A stretch of DNA of 41,066 bases from Prevotella sp. (GTDB lineage: Bacteria; Bacteroidota; Bacteroidia; Bacteroidales; Bacteroidaceae). Positions within the stretch are counted from its first letter, which is position 1; every line of letters begins with the position of its first letter. Positions 1 through 7,913 of the stretch are shown one piece after another. Location: the NCBI GenBank assembly GCA_017964785.1, contig JAGCRH010000054.1:1-41066 (forward strand), given 5' to 3'. The position numbers and the translations under genes are program-made. Below the pieces are notes generated by a model. That model was given only the letters and a program-made list of their open reading frames with translations. It did no database searches and was not told where the DNA came from.

Positions 1-68
1 AAATGCTTCTTCTCCAAGCCCTTGACCACACGTTCAGTTTGCTCACTGATGAGTTTGAGTGTTAACAT
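1..68 (-). CDS. serS: Seryl-tRNA synthetase, N-terminal fragment
   Basis: Only the first 22 codons are inside the window; the gene runs off the left edge. The reverse complement starts with ATG at 66-68 and reads MLTLKLISEQTERVVKGLEK, which fits the start of the seryl-tRNA synthetase tRNA-binding coiled-coil arm in Bacteroidetes. The enzyme charges tRNA-Ser. The neighbourhood supports the call, because rplU-rpmA-serS is a common order in Bacteroides-like genomes. A terminator lies between rpmA and this start, so serS probably has its own promoter in the A/T-rich 69-150 stretch. The identification rests on about 20 residues plus context. Confidence 0.7.
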   Translation of the reverse strand, partial: MLTLKLISEQTERVVKGLEKKH

Positions 69-149
69 ATTAAATACGTATTTATAAGTTGAATTCAATT
101 CTAGTTTGCAAAATTAATTATTTTTGCCGATACTACAAAATAAAAAACC

Positions 150-190
150 ATAAAAAAGCAGAAATCCCGCTCTCCGTAGGAGAGTGGGAC
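150..190 (-). terminator. Rho-independent terminator after rpmA
   Basis: Read on the minus strand, CCCACTCTCC and GGAGAGCGGG (166-188) form a 9-pair stem with one A/C mismatch and a short TAC loop, followed by a T-rich run (TTTCTGCTTTTTT). It lies about 45 nt past the rpmA stop codon and would end the rplU-rpmA transcript before serS. Confidence 0.8.
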
Positions 191-232
191 TCTGTTGTTT
201 GTTTGGAATAAGTTTTTTTTGTTTGAAAATAA

Positions 233-496
233 TTAGGCCTCAGCGTTAGGAATCACCGAAACAACGCTCTTGTTGCGTGCGCCTTTGTGGAACTGAACAG
301 TTCCGTCAACGAGGGCGAACAAGGTGTCATCCTTACCGATGGCTACGTTGTTACCAGGATTGTGCTTTGTACCACGCTGGCGAACGATGATGTTACCAGC
401 CAAACACTGCTGACCGCCGAAAATCTTAATGCCCAGTCGCTGAGCAGCGCTCTCGCGACCGTTCTTAGAACTACCTACACCTTTTTTATGAGCCAT
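233..496 (-). CDS. rpmA: 50S ribosomal protein L27
   Basis: The 87-residue protein is full length and begins [16 protein letters not shown], the classic L27 N-terminus that reaches towards the peptidyl-transferase centre. It continues with the conserved [18 protein letters not shown] segment (residues 35-50). No N-terminal extension of the kind removed by Prp protease in Firmicutes is seen. The gene follows rplU by 18 nt and is followed by a strong terminator, so the two form a two-gene operon. An AGGAGG Shine-Dalgarno sequence lies 8 nt before the ATG, which is unusual in this phylum (see its own entry). Confidence 0.97.
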   Translation of the reverse strand: MAHKKGVGSSKNGRESAAQRLGIKIFGGQQCLAGNIIVRQRGTKHNPGNNVAIGKDDTLFALVDGTVQFHKGARNKSVVSVIPNAEA

Positions 497-504
497 TTCT
501 AAGT

Positions 505-510
505 CCTCCT
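505..510 (-). promoter_or_regulatory. Strong Shine-Dalgarno sequence of rpmA
   Basis: AGGAGG on the minus strand, 8 nt before the rpmA ATG and just after the rplU TAA (515-517). Most genes in this window have no such sequence, so this one stands out and may tie rpmA translation to ribosome state. Confidence 0.7.
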
Positions 511-514
511 AACT

Positions 515-832
515 TTAAGCGATTACTGATTTAACTTCAACCTGTGTGAACTGCTCACGATGACCGTTGCGCTTACGAGAGTCCTTGCGGCGCTTCATCT
601 TGAACACAATCACCTTGTCGCCCTTTACGAGCGGGTTCACAACTTCACATACTACTTTTGCTCCCTCTACGGTCGGAGCACCTACCGTTACTGCACCGTC
701 AGCATCTACGAGCAGCACCTTGTCAAATTCAACAGTCTTGCCTTCTTCGGCATCCTTGATGTGGTGAACGAAGAGTTTCTGACCCTGTTCCACCTTAAAC
801 TGCTGACCCTGAATGTCTACAATTGCGTACAT
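515..832 (-). CDS. rplU: 50S ribosomal protein L21
   Basis: The 105-residue protein is full length for L21. It begins [18 protein letters not shown] and carries the conserved tail region [16 protein letters not shown] (about residues 78-93), which binds 23S rRNA. It is the first gene of the rplU-rpmA operon. The start codon is the only ATG that gives the conserved YAIV N-terminus. A TACCTTTG promoter box lies about 90 nt upstream, leaving an untranslated leader of roughly 80 nt that can fold into competing hairpins (separate entry). Confidence 0.97.
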   Translation of the reverse strand: MYAIVDIQGQQFKVEQGQKLFVHHIKDAEEGKTVEFDKVLLVDADGAVTVGAPTVEGAKVVCEVVNPLVKGDKVIVFKMKRRKDSRKRNGHREQFTQVEVKSVIA

Positions 833-915
833 TATTTATTATTGTATAAAAGGGTTTTTTCCGCGAGGCGGTGTACGTCCGTACACACTTCACTCAGCCC
901 CTACGGACTCTAATC
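833..915 (-). promoter_or_regulatory. Structured 5' leader of rplU
   Basis: Between the likely transcription start (about 915) and the rplU ATG the leader holds overlapping inverted repeats. TACGGAC (902-908) can pair with GTCCGTA (877-883), while GTGTACG and CGTACAC (871-886) form a compact hairpin using the same bases, so only one can form at a time. A small CCGC/GCGG stem (861-871) lies next to it, followed by a run of A on the mRNA strand. Such mutually exclusive folds are typical of autogenous ribosomal-protein leaders, but I know of no described L21 leader of this form in Bacteroidetes; function is inferred. Confidence 0.45.
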
Positions 916-921
916 GGGGTG

Positions 922-929
922 CAAAGGTA
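922..929 (-). promoter_or_regulatory. rplU promoter, -7 box
   Basis: TACCTTTG on the minus strand matches the Bacteroidetes -7 consensus TAnnTTTG. The -33 region is weak: a TTCG sits 18 nt upstream, inside the 14-bp tandem repeat at 940-971. Confidence 0.7.
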
Positions 930-939
930 CTAATTTTAA

Positions 940-971
940 GTGAAAAGCGAATAGTGAAAAGTGAATAGTGA
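940..971. repeat. 14-bp tandem repeat upstream of rplU
   Basis: GTGAAAAGCGAATA (940-953) is followed directly by GTGAAAAGTGAATA (954-967) and GTGA (968-971). The 15-mer TGAAAAGTGAATAGT recurs exactly, in inverted orientation, at the aroE-purM junction (12371-12385), so it belongs to a dispersed short-repeat family. Confidence 0.7.
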
Positions 972-1007
972 TTTAGTTTTAGGAAAGTTTAACTATTTCG
1001 CATAAGG

Positions 1008-1099
1008 ACAAAAATAAAGCGACGACTTTCGCAAGCAATCGCTCCTTATCTTCAATAGGTATTAGCTTCCTAAGGTAAAAAGATTGTTTTCAGGATAAC
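1008..1099 (-). ncRNA. Candidate small RNA of about 90 nt
   Basis: A perfect Bacteroidetes promoter (1105-1136) fires into this stretch, which ends at a hairpin followed by a T-run. The hairpin is GCGATTGCTT - GCGA loop - AAGTCGTCGC (1019-1042), nine pairs with one mismatch and a GNRA tetraloop, followed by TTTATTTTTG (1009-1018). The body also holds CCTTA and TAAGG, able to close a second stem. There is no ATG on the transcribed strand, so it is not a small protein gene. The separate rplU promoter lies downstream, which argues for an independent RNA rather than a long rplU leader. An alternative is an attenuated rplU leader. I do not recognise a known RNA family. Confidence 0.5.
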
Positions 1100-1104
1100 G
1101 GATG

Positions 1105-1136
1105 CAAAGGTATGGAGTTTTTTCGTAACAGCCAAA
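1105..1136 (-). promoter_or_regulatory. Perfect Bacteroidetes promoter for the candidate small RNA
   Basis: On the minus strand TTTG (1133-1136), then exactly 20 nt, then TACCTTTG (1105-1112). The same arrangement with 20-nt spacing drives the tRNA operon (17096-17127) and trmN6 (37349-37380). No protein gene starts directly downstream. Confidence 0.75.
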
Positions 1137-1235
1137 CATTTTGGTGACTATTTTCTCTCCTATTCTTCTGTGCGCCCGCACAATACACAAATTTATCAAA
1201 TATTAACATAATATTCGTGCAATCGATTGTTTTTC

Positions 1236-1266
1236 TCGACGAAATTAGGAATTTTATCGACGAAAT
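1236..1266. repeat. Two direct repeats TCGACGAAAT, 21 bp apart
   Basis: TCGACGAAAT occurs at 1236-1245 and 1257-1266, a spacing of exactly 21 bp (two helical turns), just past the PBP1A stop codon. A 10-bp palindrome CAATCGATTG lies at 1220-1229. No hairpin terminator is visible for the upstream operon here. Function unknown. Confidence 0.5.
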
Positions 1267-1275
1267 CCTGTTCTG

Positions 1276-3759
1276 TCAATCTTCGTCCTTGGTTGCTTCG
1301 CCATTAGGCACATCGGCTGGATCGGGGTTCGCCTCGGATTCCTCAATGGGTTGGATGGGTTGAATGGGATTGCCGTCTTCATCCAACTCAATGTATTCAT
1401 CAATACCCTCCAAGCCAAGTGAGTCGATGCCGATGGAGTCGGAGTCAGCCACGTGATAGGTATAGGCACAGTTCATATACATCTCCTGACGGATATTATC
1501 ATCCTTCGGTTTGCCAAATTTGGCATGGTACTGCTTGAAGTTGGGATCGCCCAAAACACTCTGGAAGAAATAGCCGCAGATCGGTAGGGCCGTACGAGAG
1601 CCTTGCCCCAACTGACCTGTGCGGAAGTGGATACTACGGTACTCGCCACCAACCCAAGCGCCAGCCACGAGTTTGGGGGAGACACCCACGAACCACGCAT
1701 CAGAATGATTATTCGATGTACCTGTCTTACCACCGAACTCTGTATCTCTGTCGTAAGCACCTACATAGCCCCAGAGGCTCATCGATGTACCACCACGTTC
1801 GCGAAGTCCACCCAACAGCATCTGCTGCATCAGATAGGCACTCTTGTAAGGAATGGCCTGACGCTGTTCTGTGGGACCGACATAGATTTCCTTGCCATCC
1901 CTGTCGAGAATACGTACCACCAGTACCGGCTCATGCATCCTACCATCATTAGCAATGGTGCAATAACTGTTTACCAACTCCAGGAGGTTCACATCGCTGG
2001 AACCGAGGGCCAGCGACGGTGTGGGATCGAGTTTACTCTTGATCCCCATGTTGTGTGCCGTATTTACAATATTCTGGATACCCACTTCCTGTCCTAACTT
2101 TACAGCAATGGAATTGACGCTCTGGGCAAAGGCTACTTTCAAGGGCATCGAGTCGCCCGTAAAGTAACCGTTGGCATTGGTAGGTGCCCACGTGGTCTCT
2201 TTTTTCTTTGCTGGATCCCATGCCTTCATGGCAAAATAGGAGTCCAGACGACGGTCGCACGGTGTGAGTCCCTGGTTCATGGCCTCAGTATAGACGAAGA
2301 GTTTGAAGGTAGAACCAGGCTGACGCATCGCCGTCACCTTGTCATATTTCCACGACTTAAAATCCACATCGCCCACCCAGGCTTTCACATGTCCAGTCTC
2401 TGCCTCCATCGCCACAAATCCGCAGTGCATGAAATGCACCATGTAGCGGATGGAGTCCATCGTCGACATTTCCTTCTCTATCTGTCCGCCATCATAGTCA
2501 AAGACCTTCACTTTGTGAGGCAAATTCAAGTAGTAATTGATGGAGTCTTCATCGCCGTTGAACTTCTTTGTGAGGTATTTGTAGACGGATTGTCGCTTGG
2601 CGATATCTTCGATGAAATTCTTGATCTCCTGATGTCTTTCGTCCTGCCAAGGATTGGTGGATCCCCAGTGTGAGTTGAAGTTGTTCTGCACCTGGCGCAT
2701 TTGTTTGCGCGCTGCTTCCTCGGCGTATTTCTGCATACGGGTGTCGATGGTGGTATATATCTTCAGTCCCTCAGTATAGAGGGCATTGCGGTTGTCAAAA
2801 TATGTCTCGCACCAGTTCTTCAGATAGTCGGCCACCGCCTCGCGGAAATAGTTTGCATCACCGTCGTAGGCCGACTCCACGCTGTAGTCGAGTTTGATGT
2901 CGAGTTGTTTCAGTGAGTCGCAGACATCGGCGGTGAGGTCACCGTGCTGTCGCATGAGGTCGAGTACGATGTTCCGTCGCTTGATCGAGTTCTCGGGATT
3001 GATCAACGGATTATAATAGGTGGTGGCCTTGAGCATGCCCACGAGGATGGCAGCATTCTCTGCGGTCAGATCCTGTGGTTTGCAGTTGAAATAGGTCTTA
3101 CAGGCCGTCTTGATGCCAAAGGCATTGGAGCCGAAGTCTACGGTATTGGCATATTGTGTCAGGATTTCCTCCTTGGTAAAGAAGAACTCCAGTTTATAGG
3201 CCGTGATCCACTCCTTACTTTTCATGATGAGCATCTTAATACCGGGGATATTGCCCAAGAGACCCGTGGAGTATTCCGAACGGGTGCGGAAGAGGTTCTT
3301 GGCCAACTGTTGGGTGATAGTAGAGGCTCCTCTTGCATCACGGTGCAGGACATATTCCTTGGCCACTGCTGCGAAAGCGGTGAAGTCAATACCGTGATGA
3401 CTATAGAAACGTTCGTCCTCCGTGTCAATCAGTGCTTTCCAGAACACGGGATTCACCTCATCGTAGGTTACGGGCGTACGGTTCTCACTGAAATACTTAC
3501 CTATCTGAACATTGTCAGCACTATAGATAATCGATGCTTCTGCAGGACGTTTATTCTTGATGGTCGACATCGAGGGCGACTTACCGAAGAGCCAGAGGAA
3601 ATTCGTATCGACGGCACCCAGATAGAGAAAGAATGCTGCTACCACAGAAACCAAACCTGCCAATATCTTAACATACCAGGGATGTCCCTTGTATAGACTC
3701 TTATACCATGGCCATACACCTTTTATCCAACCAATGACTTTACCAAATATCTTTTTCAT
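1276..3759 (-). CDS. mrcA: Penicillin-binding protein 1A (bifunctional peptidoglycan synthase)
   Basis: A class A PBP of 827 residues that polymerises lipid II and cross-links the stem peptides in the periplasm. It has a short cytoplasmic part, one membrane anchor (about 30-48), a GT51 glycosyltransferase domain with the catalytic Glu in TEDERFYSHHG (E114) and the GASTITQQLAKNLF motif, then a transpeptidase domain with STFK (S483), SVN (547-549) and KTGT (678-681). The tail after about 780 is acidic and includes PIQPIQPIEE, encoded by the 9-bp CCCATYMAA repeat. I chose the ATG at 3757-3759 (MKKIFGKV), 2 nt after the miaA stop, rather than a further upstream start that would add 19 unlikely residues and overlap miaA. 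It is the last gene of the lpx operon. No clear terminator follows. Confidence 0.95.
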   Translation of the reverse strand: MKKIFGKVIGWIKGVWPWYKSLYKGHPWYVKILAGLVSVVAAFFLYLGAVDTNFLWLFGKSPSMSTIKNKRPAEASIIYSADNVQIGKYFSENRTPVTYDEVNPVFWKALIDTEDERFYSHHGIDFTAFAAVAKEYVLHRDARGASTITQQLAKNLFRTRSEYSTGLLGNIPGIKMLIMKSKEWITAYKLEFFFTKEEILTQYANTVDFGSNAFGIKTACKTYFNCKPQDLTAENAAILVGMLKATTYYNPLINPENSIKRRNIVLDLMRQHGDLTADVCDSLKQLDIKLDYSVESAYDGDANYFREAVADYLKNWCETYFDNRNALYTEGLKIYTTIDTRMQKYAEEAARKQMRQVQNNFNSHWGSTNPWQDERHQEIKNFIEDIAKRQSVYKYLTKKFNGDEDSINYYLNLPHKVKVFDYDGGQIEKEMSTMDSIRYMVHFMHCGFVAMEAETGHVKAWVGDVDFKSWKYDKVTAMRQPGSTFKLFVYTEAMNQGLTPCDRRLDSYFAMKAWDPAKKKETTWAPTNANGYFTGDSMPLKVAFAQSVNSIAVKLGQEVGIQNIVNTAHNMGIKSKLDPTPSLALGSSDVNLLELVNSYCTIANDGRMHEPVLVVRILDRDGKEIYVGPTEQRQAIPYKSAYLMQQMLLGGLRERGGTSMSLWGYVGAYDRDTEFGGKTGTSNNHSDAWFVGVSPKLVAGAWVGGEYRSIHFRTGQLGQGSRTALPICGYFFQSVLGDPNFKQYHAKFGKPKDDNIRQEMYMNCAYTYHVADSDSIGIDSLGLEGIDEYIELDEDGNPIQPIQPIEESEANPDPADVPNGEATKDED

Positions 3760-3761
3760 GA

Positions 3762-4658
3762 TTATATAGATAATATGTAATGAATGATATCCTCTTTCTG
3801 ATCCGGATGAAACCACTTCATCTGTTCGTCTTTCTTATACCACGTCAGTTGTTTGCGGGCATACCGACGGGTGTTTCCTTTGATGCGTTCTACGGCTTCC
3901 TCCAATGTCCAGCGACCTTCAAAATACTCAAACAGTTCTTTGTATCCAACTGTATTCAAAGCGTTTAGGTGTTTCTTGCCGAATAGTCCTTTTGCCTCCT
4001 CCAGAAATCCCTTTTCCATCATCTCGTCCACGCGGGCATTGATCTTGTCGTAGAGTTCCTGACGATCTCGGTTCAGTCCTATCTTGATGATCCGGAAGGG
4101 CCGTTGTTTCTGTTCCTGTTTGCGGAATGAGGTATAAGTCCTACCAGTCATCGTACAGATTTCCAGAGCATGTACCACCCGCTTAGGGTTCTGCCTGTCA
4201 ACGATTTCGTAATAGTCGGGGTCGAGTCGTTTCAGTTCTTTACATAGATTATCCAACCCTTCCTCCTGCAGTCGCCGTTTCATCGTTGCACGGGTCTTAT
4301 CGTCAATTGTAGGAATATCGTCGATACCGTTGCATACTGCATCAATATACATCATACTTCCCCCTGCCATCAACGCATAGTCGTATGTCTTGAACAACTC
4401 CTCAAGCAGTTCCATTACCTGTTGCTCATAGAGCGAGGCACTGAAGTAGTCCTCCAGGCTCAGCGTGCCGACGAAATAATGTTGCACCTCTCGTCTCTCC
4501 TCATCGGTAGGACAAGCCGTGCCTATTTTCAGTTCTTTGTATATCTGCCGGGAATCGGCATTGATAATGGGGATGCCGAAGTGCTTGGCTATGTCGATAC
4601 AGAGACGCGTCTTGCCGACGGCTGTGGGGCCTGTGATGACGATGAGCGTTTTGTCCAA
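3762..4658 (-). CDS. miaA: tRNA dimethylallyltransferase
   Basis: The 298-residue enzyme transfers a dimethylallyl group to N6 of A37 in tRNAs that read UNN codons. The P-loop GPTAVGKT is at residues 10-17 and the DSRQIYK motif at 35-41, both diagnostic for MiaA. The start codon is TTG (4656-4658), directly after the TAA of lpxA and in the same reading frame. The P-loop begins at residue 10, so no later start is possible and no ATG exists between it and the stop of lpxA. Expression is therefore probably coupled to lpxA by re-initiation. Bacteroidetes often carry a second MiaA paralogue, which cannot be assessed here. Confidence 0.96.
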   Translation of the reverse strand: MDKTLIVITGPTAVGKTRLCIDIAKHFGIPIINADSRQIYKELKIGTACPTDEERREVQHYFVGTLSLEDYFSASLYEQQVMELLEELFKTYDYALMAGGSMMYIDAVCNGIDDIPTIDDKTRATMKRRLQEEGLDNLCKELKRLDPDYYEIVDRQNPKRVVHALEICTMTGRTYTSFRKQEQKQRPFRIIKIGLNRDRQELYDKINARVDEMMEKGFLEEAKGLFGKKHLNALNTVGYKELFEYFEGRWTLEEAVERIKGNTRRYARKQLTWYKKDEQMKWFHPDQKEDIIHYILSI

Positions 4659-5432
4659 TTACCTGATGACTCCACGTTTTGAGTTTTCGATGAAGGAACA
4701 GATATATTCCACTTCTTTCGAATCGGGAAACTGTTCGCGGGCCATGGCGATACCGTCCTTCAACACTCCCTGTGAATAGATGATACGGTAGGCATCATGG
4801 ATGGCATCGATGGTCTCCCTTGAGAAGCCTCTCCGGCGCAGTCCCACCAGGTTCACGCCCGCATAGCGGATGGGCTCTTTGCCGGCCAGCACATAGGGAG
4901 GAATATCCTGACTGGTACGGGTACCGCCCTGTACCATGATATAACTGCCCACATGTGTAAACTGGTGAAACAGACAGGTGGCTGAGATGATAGCACAGTC
5001 GTCGATGATTACCTCTCCGGCAATTTTCGTCGAGTTGCCGATGATGCAGCCGTTGCCGATCACACAATCGTGAGCCACATGCATGTTCTCCATCAGCAAA
5101 TTACCGTTACCAACGATGGTGGTACCCTTTGAGGCCGTACCGCGGCTAATGGTAACATTTTCGCGAATGGAGTTATTGTCGCCAATCTGACAAGTGGTGT
5201 CCTCACCCTTGAATTTCAGATCCTGAGGCTTCGTTGAAATCGAGGCTCCCGGGAAGAATTCATTATTGTTGCCGATACGGGCACCATAGTGTAACGTGAC
5301 ATTGTTTAGGAATGTATTGTTGTTGCCAATCACGACATTCTTGTCAATGACGCAGAAGGGGCCGATAATATTGTTGTCACCCAGTTTAGCCTCAGGGTCT
5401 ACAATTGCTAATGGATGTATCTGATTTGCCAT
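4659..5432 (-). CDS. lpxA: UDP-N-acetylglucosamine acyltransferase
   Basis: LpxA (257 residues) catalyses the first step of lipid A synthesis, moving a 3-hydroxyacyl chain from ACP to the 3-OH of UDP-GlcNAc in the cytoplasm. The N-terminal two thirds is a left-handed beta helix of hexapeptide repeats (for example VVIGNN, CVIGNG). The catalytic histidine is H121 in MHVAHDCVIGNG, matching H125 of the E. coli enzyme. A helical C-terminal domain follows (about 190-257). The ATG lies 3 nt after the lpxC/fabZ stop; the gene ends directly against miaA. Position in lpxD-lpxC/fabZ-lpxA supports a single regulated unit. Confidence 0.97.
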   Translation of the reverse strand: MANQIHPLAIVDPEAKLGDNNIIGPFCVIDKNVVIGNNNTFLNNVTLHYGARIGNNNEFFPGASISTKPQDLKFKGEDTTCQIGDNNSIRENVTISRGTASKGTTIVGNGNLLMENMHVAHDCVIGNGCIIGNSTKIAGEVIIDDCAIISATCLFHQFTHVGSYIMVQGGTRTSQDIPPYVLAGKEPIRYAGVNLVGLRRRGFSRETIDAIHDAYRIIYSQGVLKDGIAMAREQFPDSKEVEYICSFIENSKRGVIR

Positions 5433-5435
5433 ATC

Positions 5436-6818
5436 TTATTTGTTTTTTACAATTTGTGCCGTAAAGGATGCCTCTGCTACTACCGTGTCGCCCACGAAAA
5501 TATAACCCTTCATTGATGAGATACCGTGGCGCACCGGTGCCAACAGGTCAACCTTGAAGATCAGTGTATCGCCAGGAACCACCTTCTGACGGAACTTCAC
5601 ATCGTCGATCTTCATAAAATATGTGCTCCAGCGCTCCGGTTCCTCGAGGGTGTTCAGCACCAACAGACCGCCACATTGGGCCATCGCCTCAATCTGCAGT
5701 ACGCCCGGCATCACAGGCTCCTGTGGGAAATGTCCTTGAAAGAACGGCTCATTGGCCGTGATGTTCTTGATACCAACAATAGTGTTTGGACCTAATGAGA
5801 TAACTTTATCCACCAACTGCATGGGATAACGGTGTGGCAACAGTTCACGGATGCGGTTCACATCCATTATCGGCTCTTCATTGGGATCATAGAAAGGAGC
5901 CTGTATCTCGTGCTTGCGGATTTCCTTCCGCATCAGTCGGGCAAACTTGTTGTTGATGGTATGTCCCGGACGGGTAGCAATGATACGTCCCTTGATGGGT
6001 TTACCAATCAGTGCCATGTCACCGATGATATCAAGCAGTTTATGACGTGTGCACTCATTGTCCCACTGCAGTGGTTTGTGCTGGATATAGCCCAGGTCGT
6101 TGGCATCACGGTGCTCCACGCCAATCATATCAGCCAACATATCGAGACGCTCCTGCGTGGTCTGACGTTCGTAGATCACAATGGCATTATCCAAGTCACC
6201 GCCCTTGATGAGGTTCGCCTGTAACAGGGGCTCGATGTCACGCACAAACACGAAGGTTCGGGCCGATGCAATTTCGGTGGCATATTTCTTAGGATCATCA
6301 ATGGTGGCAAACTGTGAACTGATAAACTTCGACTCGAATGAGCACATCGCCGTTATTGAGAATGCCTCGTCGGGCAGGATGGTGATGCACGATCCCGACT
6401 TCTCGTCCTTAACCTCAATCTTCTTGCGAATGACATACCAGTCTTTAGGCGCATTTTGCTCCTCAATACCTACCTCGTTGATCTTATCTACATACTGAAT
6501 GGCACTGCCATCCAAAATGGGGAATTCAGGTCCGTTCACCTGTATCAAACAATTGTCGATGCCTAAAGCATAAAGGGCGGAGAGTCCGTGTTCAACGGTC
6601 GAAACCTTGGCATCTCCCTTTCCGAGCACCGTACCGCGCTGAGTGTCCACCACATTCTCTGCTATTGCGTCGATGATGGGTTCTCCCTCCAAGTCAATAC
6701 GCTGAATCTTATAGCCCGTATTCTCTGGCGCAGGATTAAATGTCACCGTCAGGTTCAGACCTGTATGCAACCCTTTGCCAAACAAGGAGAAACTGCCTTT
6801 CAAAGTTTTTTGTTTCAT
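5436..6818 (-). CDS. lpxC: Bifunctional LpxC deacetylase / FabZ dehydratase fusion
   Basis: The 460-residue protein joins two enzymes that are separate in most bacteria, a fusion typical of Bacteroidetes. The LpxC part (about 1-305) removes the acetyl group from UDP-3-O-acyl-GlcNAc, the committed step of lipid A synthesis; its zinc ligands are visible as H77 (STVEHGLSAL) and H259/D263 (RHKLLD), with H286 in RPGHTINN. The FabZ part (about 318-460) dehydrates 3-hydroxyacyl-ACP; it has LLPHRYPMQLVD, H363 in GHFPQEPVMPG and E377. Both enzymes compete for the same 3-hydroxyacyl-ACP pool, so a 1:1 fusion may balance lipid A and phospholipid synthesis (inference). It starts 3 nt after lpxD. Confidence 0.98.
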   Translation of the reverse strand: MKQKTLKGSFSLFGKGLHTGLNLTVTFNPAPENTGYKIQRIDLEGEPIIDAIAENVVDTQRGTVLGKGDAKVSTVEHGLSALYALGIDNCLIQVNGPEFPILDGSAIQYVDKINEVGIEEQNAPKDWYVIRKKIEVKDEKSGSCITILPDEAFSITAMCSFESKFISSQFATIDDPKKYATEIASARTFVFVRDIEPLLQANLIKGGDLDNAIVIYERQTTQERLDMLADMIGVEHRDANDLGYIQHKPLQWDNECTRHKLLDIIGDMALIGKPIKGRIIATRPGHTINNKFARLMRKEIRKHEIQAPFYDPNEEPIMDVNRIRELLPHRYPMQLVDKVISLGPNTIVGIKNITANEPFFQGHFPQEPVMPGVLQIEAMAQCGGLLVLNTLEEPERWSTYFMKIDDVKFRQKVVPGDTLIFKVDLLAPVRHGISSMKGYIFVGDTVVAEASFTAQIVKNK

Positions 6819-6821
6819 ATC

Positions 6822-7859
6822 TTAATCTTTCTTTTTGAGTTCATCTATTTCACGCTGCAACTGGGCAATCTGCCGATACATCTCCGGCAACTTGGTATCC
6901 AGTGCACGAGCCTTGAAATACATCTTTGGATTGACTGCCGGTGCGCCGATGAGTTGTTCACCGTTGCCCTTGGTATTGCCGATGACACCAGCCTGAGCAC
7001 CTACGAAAGTCTTGTCGGCCACTTGGATGTGTCCAGAGAAACCGGCCTGTCCGCCCACCATGCACCAGGCTCCAATTTTCGTTGAACCTGCCATGCCCAC
7101 CTGAGCCGACATGACCGTGTTCTCGCCAATCTCGCAGTTGTGGGCCACCTGAATCAGATTATCCAGTTTCACTCCCTTGTGGATCACGGTCTGACCCATC
7201 GTCGAACGGTCTATACAGGTGTTGGCCCCAATCTCTACGTTGTCCTCTATCACCACGATGCCGATCTGCGGAATCTTGTCATAGCCTTCTGTGTTCGGCG
7301 CAAAACCGAAGCCGTCGGCACCGATGACAGAGCCAGCGTGGATTGTTACATTATTTCCCAATTTACAGCCTTGATAGATAGTCACGTTCGGAAAGATCGT
7401 ACAATTTTCACCGATAGTCACGCCGTCGCCAATCACTGTGTGGGGGTATATCTGGGACCCGTCGCCAATCACCACACCGTCACCGACACAGGCAAAGGCA
7501 CCGATATATACATTCTTGCCGACGGTGGCTTTCTCCGAGATATAGGCATGGGGCTCCACACCCGTCTTACGGGGCTTCATCGACTCGTACAACTGTAACA
7601 GACGGGCTACGCTCTCATAGGCGTTCTTCACGCGGATCAAAGTGGCGGTTACGGGTTTTTCAAGTTCCACATCCTCGTTGATGAGTACCACGCTCGACTG
7701 CGTATCGTACAGATAATGAGTATATTTGGGGTTGGAGAGAAACGAGATGGCTCCCGGTTTTCCTTCTTCTATCTTGGCAAATGAATTGACGGCAGCCTGC
7801 TCGTTGCCTTCCACACGACCGCCAATCAAATCGGCTATTTGCTTCGCTGTAAATTCCAT
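6822..7859 (-). CDS. lpxD: UDP-3-O-acylglucosamine N-acyltransferase
   Basis: LpxD (345 residues) adds the second hydroxyacyl chain, to the amine of UDP-3-O-acyl-GlcN, directly after LpxC. An N-terminal uridine-binding domain (about 1-100) is followed by hexapeptide repeats (about 105-305); the catalytic histidine is H240 in [11 protein letters not shown], equivalent to H239 in E. coli. A C-terminal helix (about 320-345, [17 protein letters not shown]) is the ACP-binding end. It is the first gene of the lpx-miaA-PBP1A operon, with a TAACTTTG promoter box about 40 nt upstream. Confidence 0.97.
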   Translation of the reverse strand: MEFTAKQIADLIGGRVEGNEQAAVNSFAKIEEGKPGAISFLSNPKYTHYLYDTQSSVVLINEDVELEKPVTATLIRVKNAYESVARLLQLYESMKPRKTGVEPHAYISEKATVGKNVYIGAFACVGDGVVIGDGSQIYPHTVIGDGVTIGENCTIFPNVTIYQGCKLGNNVTIHAGSVIGADGFGFAPNTEGYDKIPQIGIVVIEDNVEIGANTCIDRSTMGQTVIHKGVKLDNLIQVAHNCEIGENTVMSAQVGMAGSTKIGAWCMVGGQAGFSGHIQVADKTFVGAQAGVIGNTKGNGEQLIGAPAVNPKMYFKARALDTKLPEMYRQIAQLQREIDELKKKD

Positions 7860-7898
7860 ATTCTCGCTGTTAATGGATTATCTTTGATAATTTGCCTG

Positions 7899-7906
7899 CA
7901 AAGTTA
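7899..7906 (-). promoter_or_regulatory. lpxD operon promoter, -7 box
   Basis: TAACTTTG on the minus strand, between the HD gene stop (7914) and lpxD start (7859). A -33 TTTG at the usual distance is not present. Transcription could also read in from the upstream operon. Confidence 0.6.
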
Positions 7907-7913
7907 GTAAAAA

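Noticed and set aside
1276-7859. The lpx-miaA-PBP1A cluster as a novel envelope system
   Set aside because: lpxD-lpxC/fabZ-lpxA is the standard Bacteroidetes lipid A operon, and each protein has all the expected catalytic residues.
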